This document shows positions 8,402-15,845 of a DNA stretch of 64,000 nucleotides, one piece after another (the stretch's first letter is position 1; each line of letters opens with the position of its first letter). The notes under the pieces were generated by a model that saw only the letters and a program-made list of their open reading frames with translations, was not told the origin of the DNA and ran no database searches. This DNA is from Amycolatopsis lexingtonensis (GTDB taxonomy: Bacteria; Actinomycetota; Actinomycetes; Mycobacteriales; Pseudonocardiaceae), in assembly GCF_014873755.1 (NCBI RefSeq), contig NZ_JADBEG010000001.1, positions 7,476,501-7,540,500 of the forward strand, in the 5' to 3' direction. Position numbers and translations under genes: made by a program.

Positions 8402-11400
8402 GCACGCTGCTCCTGCCAAAGGTCTTCGTACTCGCGGTACCCGAGCCACTCATTGAAGGCTCCGAAGTTGTCCGCCATATCCACGATCAGACACTCTTCC
8501 TTCCCGCCGTTTCTGGGGCCGCGGAGACCGCGACCGGCCATTTGGATATAGGCGTTCGGGCTGAAGGTGGGGCGAGCGATGTACAGGGCGCGGACACCGG
8601 GGGCGTCGAAACCCTGTGCCAGTAGATCGCAGTTTGCGAGTACGCGGATCTCATTTCGCTTGAACCGCTCGATGCTGTCGCGACGTTCTTGCCTTCCCGT
8701 CTGGCCGCTGACCGCTGCCGCTTCGACATCGCGATACCGCAGCGTTGCGGCGAGCACCTGAGCTGACAGGACGTTCGGTGTGAACACCAGCACTGGCCAG
8801 CTGTTGTCCAGGCCCATGATGTGGTCGACGAGGATTGACATGCGGGCCTGATCTGCGCCGACGCGATCCATCACCCGTGCGGGAACTCGGCGCTGCTGTT
8901 CGGCTTCGGCCTTCTCGTCCGGATCGAGGGTGACTTCGATGCCCGGGAGCACTTCGTGTTGTACCTTTGCCAGCACTCCGAGCTCGGCGAGCGGACGGTA
9001 GGCGTCGAGTGTGTCGAAGACGTCCAGCTTCCGATTGCCGAACCGGCTGGCGAGCGCGGCTGTTGCTGATGCCGACGTGCCCTTGAATGGGGTTGCGGTC
9101 AACCCGACGAGAGGTCGCTCCCAGCCGCGGCCCGCGACCCCCAACCAGTTCAAGATCCGCGTGTACCGCTCGGAACCACCGGCGCGGTGTCCTTCGTCGA
9201 CGATCACTGCTGTCGAACTGGCCAGCCAGCTGTACTCGGGGTTCTCGAGGAGGGTGTCGAGCTTGGCGTCGGTTGCGACGACAACGGAGAAATCCGTGTC
9301 CGGTTCGTGGACGATGTTGTTCTCCCACAAGCGGCCGATCGTCAGGGAGCGCTCGTCGCCGAGGCCACGCCAAACAGTGCTCCAGGTTTGCACGGCCTGC
9401 TCGCAGAGTTCCTGAGACTGGGCGATCCACAGGACAGGTCCCCGAAGGTTCCCGTCGATGAAGAGTCGGAGCACGGTCTCGGCCGCAACTCGTGTCTTGC
9501 CTGCGCCAGTCGGCAACTCCACCATCGCCTTGAGGTGACGCCCGTTTGCCTCGCGGAGAGTGAGCACGTCCCTGAGCTGCCGGCTGATCTTCTGCTGGAA
9601 CGAGTGAAGTGGATTGAGTTTCACAGCCCCGGGAATGACGAACTCGTCTTCCTGGTGTTGAGTGCGCCGCCCGGCGTATTCGCTGCCGAACCCCATCTTT
9701 CTCAGCCACGAGATGGTCGCCGCACCACCCGCCCACGTTGTCGGTACATCGACGAAACCGTCGTTCCGGAAGGGGTCTGCAAGCTGTTTGATCGAGTCGG
9801 ATCCGTATACCTTGAGGACAAGGTCGGCGACCGACGTGGAGGCATTGACGAGGCCTTGTGCCTCGAGGGCTCGCCAAAGGCCTTTCGGCAACGCGTCGCG
9901 TAGATCGTCGGGACCGAAGTAGACGTCGAGTCGCTCGGCGTCGGTGGGGGCACGCTTGGCTTCTTGGCGAAGTGCCTGTAGCCGCTGATCGAGGCCGGCC
10001 TTGAGTACGCCCTCGAGTTCAGCGTTGGTGAGTCCCAGGGAAAAGGCTTCGTTCACGACACCGAGGAGGCGGCGCTCGTCCGTGTCGCTGCGTACCACCA
10101 GACTCAGCCCGTCGAGATGCCATTCGAGCGTTTGGTCTTCGACGCCGTCTTCGGTGCTCACCCGCTTGACCACGCGGAGTGCCCTCGCAACCGTCGCAGT
10201 CGTCAGCGTGTCTCCGACGGGAGTGCTTCGGAGTCCGCTGAAGATGTCGACGATACGCTCGCTCTCCTGTCGCCCTTCGATCTCCATGGAGAACGCGAAG
10301 CTGTCCTCGAACCGGCGGCAGCCCACCAAGGTCTCGAGTTCGGCTACCTGGTCGTCTGTCACCCGAAGGTACGGGCGCTGACGTGACGAGAGGAACTCCT
10401 CTTCCTCGTCCGTGGTAGCGAGATAGACCGAGTCCGGAGGTCGGGCCTCGATCGCTCGACCCACCTTCGCCGGAACTGTGGCGGGGCGGCCGTCGGCGTG
10501 GGCGATACGGCAGGCCGCGGTGATGAACTCGACGAGCACGGAGTTGTCGAGGGCAGAGGGGAAGAGCTTGGCCGAAAGCGCCTCGCGGAGTACGGAGGCT
10601 GGCACAGCGTCCAATTCGTCCGGGAGGCTCAGGGCCTCAGCGACCTGGCCGGGCCCTCGGAACAACGGCAGAAGGTTCTTGTACTTGAGCATCGACGGAG
10701 CGACGATCTCGCCAGGCGGGCGGTAGCCTCGATCGGATTCCAGGAGTCCGGCACGGTCCACTGCCCAACGAACGGGTGACTGCACGCTGTAGGACGTTCC
10801 GGTGTCCAAGTCTTCGCACGTCCACTCCGAGTCGCCGGTTCGAAGCAAGCCGGCGGTCCAGTTCGCGCGTAGTCGCTCGCTTGCTTCGGCGTCCCGAAGG
10901 AGGAACAGCATCGAGAATGGCCCGGGACCCTTGCCCGGGTAGAGGTCCACATGTTCAATCGCGCGTTCTCCCGGGCCCCGTCGGGAGTCGAGAGTAGCCA
11001 GAACCCATTCGCGATACTGCGGGAGAAGGGGTTCGTCCTCCGCTGAATAACTGCCGACAGGGCTGTGCACCACGCCGATCCGGTGCGCCACCTCAGGCAT
11101 GCATCGTCGGCGGTCCAGCATCTTGGCCGCGAGGTGGTCACCCAGCGGCTCGGCGAGGTCGAAGACTTGCGTAGGCCATGCCCACCCACCGTCTTGTGTC
11201 GGCACCTTGACCGTGGAATTGTGGTCAGTCAGTGCTTTCACTGCCACGTGCACGGAGACTTCGAGGACTGCTTCCCAGAGCTTCTCCAGTTGATCATCAT
11301 TCGGTACTGGCGAAAGCTTCGCGAGTCTGGCGTTGAGGATCGCTAGTGGGTCCAAGTCGCGGAAGCCGAACTCCCGTAAAACTTTATCGACGTTCGGCTG

Positions 11401-13113
11401 TGCAAGAAAATCGGGCTCGACGAAAATTGCGTGCTCGATCTCGACGTCATCTTCCTGGTTTAGAAAGATGATCTTCCTGTCGTGAAGGGATCGCATTCCG
11501 TCAGTCGTCGGAATGACTTTGGCTCGAAGAATGTCAGGAAGGTTGCGATGAGTCTGGATAAACTTCAGTGCGTCTGCGGAGGACGGGGGATGGTTTCCTT
11601 CGGACCACTCCCTGAGCCAGGAGAGAAGCCCGCGTTTGGGAACGGATTCCAGGGCGCGCTTGCCATCTCGGTCATTGTCGAGAAGATCTTTGGATGCCGT
11701 GGCTGCGAATAGTTGGCGAAGGCGGGTTATTCGCTGCTGAGATGTGTAGCAGCGCCAGTGTGGAGCATCGATTCCGGTGTTCGGGGAAGTGCTCCAGATG
11801 CGGTGGTCGCCAGAATCGACATTCTGGATCATGAAGTCCAGTGGGCGTAGTTCAGTGGCGCGCGTCAATGTGCCTTTCGCGTCGGGTACCAGGTCGAAAT
11901 CCGTCGATATCCGGGGCACATGCGCACAGAGCAACTCGTCGCCGAAGGACAGAGGTTCTCGTCCTCGTGCGGGCATGTAGTCGAGGTGTGCTGCTGGATC
12001 GTCGCTGGTGCTCACCTTTGGCAACAAGCGTACGAACATCTCTGAGAGACTCTTGAGTATCTCGCGGTTGTAGTCGTTCTTGAGTAGTGTGGTCCGATCG
12101 TCGTTCACGCTCCAGGGAGCGTTGAACAATGCCGATGCCGAGGTCTGGTCCTGCAGGGGAAAGTACGACCAGAACTGCCCGATTTTCTGCTTTGCCTGGC
12201 GTTTCGGAACCGCGACGGTGATCTTGACCTCGTTGCGCGAGACGGCTTCGCCGACCTGTCGTCGCGCCTCGGTCGACGGAGCGTGCATCCGATTGCTGAC
12301 GAGCCATTCGTCGCCGCTGCCGTCGGGACGCTCGATCTTGAGTGTCCCATCGCCGAAATCGCGAGATACGTGGGTCGTCTCGAACCGGTCGTTGCCGAGA
12401 ACTCTGAGTCTGATTTCACGGACGTCGCCGACGAACAGCAGGAACTCTGAGGGGAACTGAATGATCTCACTGCGGAGCCGCGCGAGGCCCATCGCGCGGG
12501 GGAGCTTGACGATGGTGGTCGCCCACTCGGCAAGTTCGGCGAGGATGGGATCCTCGTCAAAGGCGGTCATGGCATCGATGACTGTTGCGGTGCGTAGTAT
12601 CGGAAGACGCTTCGCGGTTGGCTTAATTTGATCTATGGCAGTGCGTGCGATGGGTGAGTTGAACTCGAACGAGACTGACCGGCTGAAAACCTGGGGGGCA
12701 GCTGAAACTGCCAGCACGGATTTGAAGCCGAGTCCGAAGCGTCCGATCTCGTCGCCGCGTTTGTCGCTGAGATGCGCGTGCATGATCGTCGTGAGTCCGG
12801 TCCGCGAGAACGGGCGCCCGGTATTGGCACAGTAGAGCGTTTGGCTCTCGGTGTCGAGCACGATTTCGACTCGGCCCACGCTGATCTCTTCATGCTCGGT
12901 GCCGGACATGGCGTCGGCGCCGTTCTGAACAAGTTCGAGCAGTGTTCGGTTCGAATACCCGCCGACGCGGATCGATTCCTCGTGGTTCGCGTGCTCTGAG
13001 ATGAGGTGCTGGTTCGTCTTGTAAACGGCGACTGCGACGTCGAATTGGTCCTCGACGTCTCGAACCAAGCGGTCGTCCGGAGTCCAGGACGGCAGGTTCA
13101 TCACCACTGGCAC
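8398..13113 (-). CDS. Sacsin/GHKL-type ATPase fused to a DEAD/DEAH helicase, first gene of the defence operon
   Basis: A 1571-aa protein. Residues 1-250 carry a GHKL (histidine-kinase/Hsp90-like) ATPase of the sacsin type: N-box LLELVQNGADAMSG at 58-71 and lid motif GRFGLGFKSVL at 124-134. About 900 residues of unassigned sequence follow. From about 1190 there is an SF2 restriction-type helicase: ELPTGAGKTR near 1199-1208, VIVDEGHRAGG near 1304, LTATPFKGT near 1338 and QMAGRGLRG near 1524. The start could be GTG 13113, GTG 13107 or ATG 13101; GGGAG lies just upstream. It is the promoter-proximal gene of a four-gene operon with drmA and drmB. No named DISARM component known to me has this build. 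Its role as a sensor or remodelling motor is inference. Confidence 0.85.
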   Translation of the reverse strand: MPVVMNLPSWTPDDRLVRDVEDQFDVAVAVYKTNQHLISEHANHEESIRVGGYSNRTLLELVQNGADAMSGTEHEEISVGRVEIVLDTESQTLYCANTGRPFSRTGLTTIMHAHLSDKRGDEIGRFGLGFKSVLAVSAAPQVFSRSVSFEFNSPIARTAIDQIKPTAKRLPILRTATVIDAMTAFDEDPILAELAEWATTIVKLPRAMGLARLRSEIIQFPSEFLLFVGDVREIRLRVLGNDRFETTHVSRDFGDGTLKIERPDGSGDEWLVSNRMHAPSTEARRQVGEAVSRNEVKITVAVPKRQAKQKIGQFWSYFPLQDQTSASALFNAPWSVNDDRTTLLKNDYNREILKSLSEMFVRLLPKVSTSDDPAAHLDYMPARGREPLSFGDELLCAHVPRISTDFDLVPDAKGTLTRATELRPLDFMIQNVDSGDHRIWSTSPNTGIDAPHWRCYTSQQRITRLRQLFAATASKDLLDNDRDGKRALESVPKRGLLSWLREWSEGNHPPSSADALKFIQTHRNLPDILRAKVIPTTDGMRSLHDRKIIFLNQEDDVEIEHAIFVEPDFLAQPNVDKVLREFGFRDLDPLAILNARLAKLSPVPNDDQLEKLWEAVLEVSVHVAVKALTDHNSTVKVPTQDGGWAWPTQVFDLAEPLGDHLAAKMLDRRRCMPEVAHRIGVVHSPVGSYSAEDEPLLPQYREWVLATLDSRRGPGERAIEHVDLYPGKGPGPFSMLFLLRDAEASERLRANWTAGLLRTGDSEWTCEDLDTGTSYSVQSPVRWAVDRAGLLESDRGYRPPGEIVAPSMLKYKNLLPLFRGPGQVAEALSLPDELDAVPASVLREALSAKLFPSALDNSVLVEFITAACRIAHADGRPATVPAKVGRAIEARPPDSVYLATTDEEEEFLSSRQRPYLRVTDDQVAELETLVGCRRFEDSFAFSMEIEGRQESERIVDIFSGLRSTPVGDTLTTATVARALRVVKRVSTEDGVEDQTLEWHLDGLSLVVRSDTDERRLLGVVNEAFSLGLTNAELEGVLKAGLDQRLQALRQEAKRAPTDAERLDVYFGPDDLRDALPKGLWRALEAQGLVNASTSVADLVLKVYGSDSIKQLADPFRNDGFVDVPTTWAGGAATISWLRKMGFGSEYAGRRTQHQEDEFVIPGAVKLNPLHSFQQKISRQLRDVLTLREANGRHLKAMVELPTGAGKTRVAAETVLRLFIDGNLRGPVLWIAQSQELCEQAVQTWSTVWRGLGDERSLTIGRLWENNIVHEPDTDFSVVVATDAKLDTLLENPEYSWLASSTAVIVDEGHRAGGSERYTRILNWLGVAGRGWERPLVGLTATPFKGTSASATAALASRFGNRKLDVFDTLDAYRPLAELGVLAKVQHEVLPGIEVTLDPDEKAEAEQQRRVPARVMDRVGADQARMSILVDHIMGLDNSWPVLVFTPNVLSAQVLAATLRYRDVEAAAVSGQTGRQERRDSIERFKRNEIRVLANCDLLAQGFDAPGVRALYIARPTFSPNAYIQMAGRGLRGPRNGGKEECLIVDMADNFGAFNEWLGYREYEDLWQEQRA

Positions 13114-13711
13114 CTGCTCCCGTGGCTAGACCACATGTCTCGGATGCAGCTCGAGATTGCCAGATCCATCCGGTCCTGCGGTCGCGGCGCCTCGTCCAAC
13201 TGCAGGCAGGCGCTCGCTCGTCGGAGGCATGCTTCGGAGCCTGCTTCTCCGACTCTCATCCGATCTTGCAACACAACTCCATGGTCGACATTCGTGCGAG
13301 TACGCGGGAGTGTTCTTCTCTATCACGTGAAACGCGTGCTGTGTGTGATTCTTGACGAAATGGGCTGATGGAGTGAACATTCGTCGCGACAGGTCGCCCG
13401 GAGTCGTCGGGAAGGAGGAAGGTCTCTGTGAGGTACCGCATGAGAGCAGAGTGACGGTGTTCCTCTGTTCCAGCGCTACCGACGGTCAGCTGCTATCTCG
13501 GTCGACGTTGCCCGGCCCCGCTCTCCTTCATCTGTGGTACGACGTGCTCGATGCACTTCGTGATCAAACACGTCGTCGAAGTGTCGGTCTTTGTTACTCG
13601 CGTGGTCACGAACATGTCACGCCCGAGAAAGCAGCAGGTAGAGCCCCTGGTCGGCGTGTCGAGTTCGGCAGGAGGCAGTTCCGCCGAGTCTGCCTTATAG
13701 ACTCCTGTCCC
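13114..13711. other. Divergent control region between the defence operon and its methyltransferase
   Basis: About 600 nt with no convincing gene; the open frames across it have no family features and unremarkable composition. It must hold the promoters for both the leftward operon and the rightward methyltransferase. The right end carries a TAGACT box 8 nt before the methyltransferase ATG. At 13411-13454 a strong Shine-Dalgarno sequence (GAAGGAGGAAGG) precedes an eight-codon frame, GTG 13428 to TGA 13454, which might be a leader peptide. Confidence 0.5.
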
Positions 13712-13712
13712 A
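13698..13712 (+). promoter_or_regulatory. Putative leaderless promoter -10 box for the methyltransferase
   Basis: TAGACT at 13698-13703 fits the actinobacterial TANNNT -10 box and ends 8 nt before the ATG at 13712. There is no ribosome-binding site in this gap, so transcription probably begins at or next to the start codon. No good -35 box is visible. Confidence 0.45.
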
Positions 13713-14839
13713 TGACCGACGGACAGCCGCTCTCCCCTCTGCCTGGGCAGGTCGAGATGGTGGACCTCTTCGCCGGTCCGGGTGGACTCGACGTCGCCGC
13801 CCACTGGCTTGGTGTGTCCGTCGCCGGGATCGAATGGGATGAAGACGCTTGCCGTACCCGCATGAATGCCGGTCTGCAGACCAAACATGGTGACGTCCGC
13901 TTTTCCAAGCCTGCCGACTACCCCGAGGCTCGCATCCTGAGCGGAGGTCCGCCGTGTCAGACATTCACAGTCGCGGGACATGGCGCAGGCAGGCGAGCCT
14001 TGGACAAGGTGCTCTCGTTCGTCGATGTCATCGCTCCCGGTGATGAGGTCGGTGCAGGCGAGCAAAAGCCTGGCAGCGCGGAGATCGTCGAGGAACTGGC
14101 GCTACTCGATGACGAGCGCACTGGTTTGGTCCTGGAGCCTCTGCGATGGGCTGTCGATGCCGGCGTTCCGTACGACGCGATCGTCTTGGAGCAGGTTCCC
14201 GCTGTACTGCCGGTATGGGAGGCGTTTGCGGTAGCACTCGAGAAGCGCGGTTACAGTGTCGACTGTGGAATCCTCCACACCGAGGAATTCGGTGTTCCGC
14301 AGACGCGGCGTCGGGCTATTCTGATCGCCCGACGCGGTGGTGAGGCGAACCTTCCGAAACCCACTCATCGGCGGTATTATAAGGGCAAAGAACGCGGAGA
14401 AGGCGATCCCGACCTGCTGCCGTGGAAGACGATGGGGGAAGCGCTCGGCTTGTCGGAACGGTTCACCGTGGTGTCCAACTACGGCACCGGTGGCGATCCG
14501 AAGGCGCGTGGAGAGCGGCTCTCGACACAGCCCGCGTTCACCGTCACCGGCAAGGTTTCGCGCAACCGTCTGGTCGGGCGGCCCAAGGGGATGCCCGATC
14601 GCTTCACCGACTACGAGGCGGGCAAGTTGCAGACCTTCCCGCCCGACTACCCCTGGTCGGGGCGGGGCATTGCCCAGCAGATCGGGAATGCGATCCCGCC
14701 GCGGTTGGCTGCACACGTTCTCGCCGCGGCTTTGGGCAAGGAGCTCGACGTTGTTGCTCTGGACAAGTGCGTCGAGCAACGCTGGAAGGACACCCGCAAC
14801 GGGGTCGATGGACTGTTGAAGGATGCAGCCAAGAGCTGA
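13712..14839 (+). CDS. DNA (cytosine-5) methyltransferase of the defence island
   Basis: A 375-aa C5-cytosine methyltransferase. Motif I is VDLFAGPGGLDVAAHW near residue 14, motif IV is GGPPCQTFTVAGHG with the catalytic Cys, motif VIII is QTRRRAILIARR, and motif X is QQIGNAIPPRLAAHVL. Motif VI reads LEQVPAVLP, that is EQV instead of the common ENV, a variant I associate with actinobacterial and actinophage enzymes. The variable target-recognition region lies about 210-320. An upstream in-frame extension to 13352 has no family features and is rejected. The gene is divergent from the drmA/drmB operon and ends 3 nt from vsr. By analogy with class 2 DISARM (DrmMII) it should mark host DNA as self; the target sequence is unknown. 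Confidence 0.9.
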   Translation: MTDGQPLSPLPGQVEMVDLFAGPGGLDVAAHWLGVSVAGIEWDEDACRTRMNAGLQTKHGDVRFSKPADYPEARILSGGPPCQTFTVAGHGAGRRALDKVLSFVDVIAPGDEVGAGEQKPGSAEIVEELALLDDERTGLVLEPLRWAVDAGVPYDAIVLEQVPAVLPVWEAFAVALEKRGYSVDCGILHTEEFGVPQTRRRAILIARRGGEANLPKPTHRRYYKGKERGEGDPDLLPWKTMGEALGLSERFTVVSNYGTGGDPKARGERLSTQPAFTVTGKVSRNRLVGRPKGMPDRFTDYEAGKLQTFPPDYPWSGRGIAQQIGNAIPPRLAAHVLAAALGKELDVVALDKCVEQRWKDTRNGVDGLLKDAAKS

Positions 14840-14842
14840 AGC

Positions 14843-15256
14843 TCACCGGCGTTCGCGGACCGCCTTGATGACTCGCGCTGCGGCGACGTCCACGGTTTCG
14901 TGCTCCCAAATGCGAACGGCCAGCCAGCCGGCCTCGTGAAGCCGCGTGTCAGTATCGACATCCCGTCTGCGGTTGGTTTCGATCTTGTCTCGCCAGAACT
15001 CGGCGTTGTTCTTGGGCCAAGTCGCGTGCTCGGGGCAGCCATGCCAGAAGCAGCCGTCCACGAAGACTGCGACGCGGGCCGGGCCGAACACCAGGTCAGC
15101 CTCGCGTCGTACGCCTCTGACCGGTCTGCGGTGTACCCGGTAGCGAAAGCCGGCTCGGTGCAGAGCCCTGCGCAACGCCATCTCGATCCCGGTATCCCGG
15201 GACTTCTGCTTGCTCATTCGGATGCGCACCGCGGATGTGGTCTTCAGAGGCTCCAC
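14843..15256 (-). CDS. vsr: Vsr, very-short-patch mismatch repair endonuclease
   Basis: A 137-aa protein matching Vsr over its whole length: MSKQKSRDTGIEMALRRALH at the N-terminus, the metal-binding and catalytic stretch VAVFVDGCFWHGCPEH, then WPKNNAEFWRDKIETNRRRD and VRIWEHE. Vsr nicks T:G mismatches that arise when 5-methylcytosine deaminates, which fits a partner C5 methyltransferase whose gene ends 3 nt away on the opposite strand. GTG at 15254-15256 is chosen because it gives normal family length; the open frame continues upstream to 16153, but that part is the antisense of fxsA and the next gene. Vsr implies the neighbour makes 5mC. It marks the right edge of the low-GC island. Confidence 0.88.
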   Translation of the reverse strand: MEPLKTTSAVRIRMSKQKSRDTGIEMALRRALHRAGFRYRVHRRPVRGVRREADLVFGPARVAVFVDGCFWHGCPEHATWPKNNAEFWRDKIETNRRRDVDTDTRLHEAGWLAVRIWEHETVDVAAARVIKAVRERR

Positions 15257-15312
15257 CCGTACATTGTGGCAAGGCCACCCAGTTCTCGGCGAACCCGCGG
15301 CGAACGGGTGAA

Positions 15313-15777
15313 TCAACCGTCGATGATTCGGCCTTCGATCACCGGGTGGTCGTCGCGCTTGTGAGGCTCGTTCACCACTTCGCTGTCCACCACCATCACC
15401 GGTCCCCGGCGCTGGTTCGCGAACCGCACAGCCCGCTTCTCCATCCGCTTCAACCACAACCGCCGGGCCACCGCGCGCGAAGGCGGCAGGATCAACAACA
15501 GACCGAGCACGTCGCTCACGAACCCCGGCACCAGGATCAGCACCCCGCCGAGCCCCACGAGCATCCCGTCGGTCAGCTCCTTCTCCGAAGGACGCCCGGC
15601 CCGGGCCGATTCGACGAACGCCCGCATCGCCTTCGCGCCCTCGCGGCGGGCGAGCCAGGAGCCGACGAAGGCGCCGGCCAGCAGGAGGCCCAGCGTGCCG
15701 AGCACGCCGACGGCCGAGCCCACCGCCCAGATCGCGGCGATCTCGGCGAAGACGTAGAGCAGGAACGCGACAGCCAT
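15313..15777 (-). CDS. fxsA: FxsA family membrane protein
   Basis: A 154-aa integral membrane protein with three or four hydrophobic segments in the first 100 residues, including AFLLYVFAEIAAIWAVGSAV, LGLLLAGAFVGSW and the family motif DGMLVGLGGVLILVPGFVSD, followed by LGLLLILPPSR. The C-terminal 50 residues are basic and cytoplasmic. FxsA is named from E. coli, where overexpression relieves F exclusion of phage T7; its normal function is not known. ATG at 15775-15777 is preferred because earlier residues show no family similarity. It is divergent from the gene at 15846 and is the first gene of normal composition after the island. Confidence 0.85.
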   Translation of the reverse strand: MAVAFLLYVFAEIAAIWAVGSAVGVLGTLGLLLAGAFVGSWLARREGAKAMRAFVESARAGRPSEKELTDGMLVGLGGVLILVPGFVSDVLGLLLILPPSRAVARRLWLKRMEKRAVRFANQRRGPVMVVDSEVVNEPHKRDDHPVIEGRIIDG

Positions 15778-15845
15778 ATCGGGACAACGAACAACCTGTC
15801 CGTTTTGCTCCCGCGGCCGAAACCCACCGGCTAGTCTCACCCTTC

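Noticed and set aside
13319..13334. Sequence close to a parS site (TATCACGTGAAAC)
   Set aside because: It matches the 16-bp consensus at only 13 positions, there is no parA or parB gene, and such near matches are expected by chance at this scale.
13352..13711. Upstream in-frame extension of the methyltransferase to 495 aa
   Set aside because: The added 120 residues have no family similarity, and a good leaderless promoter lies right before ATG 13712.
1922..15256. A drmC (phospholipase-D nuclease) gene within the defence island
   Set aside because: I looked for HxK-type PLD motifs in the island proteins and on both strands and found none; a diverged copy cannot be excluded by eye.
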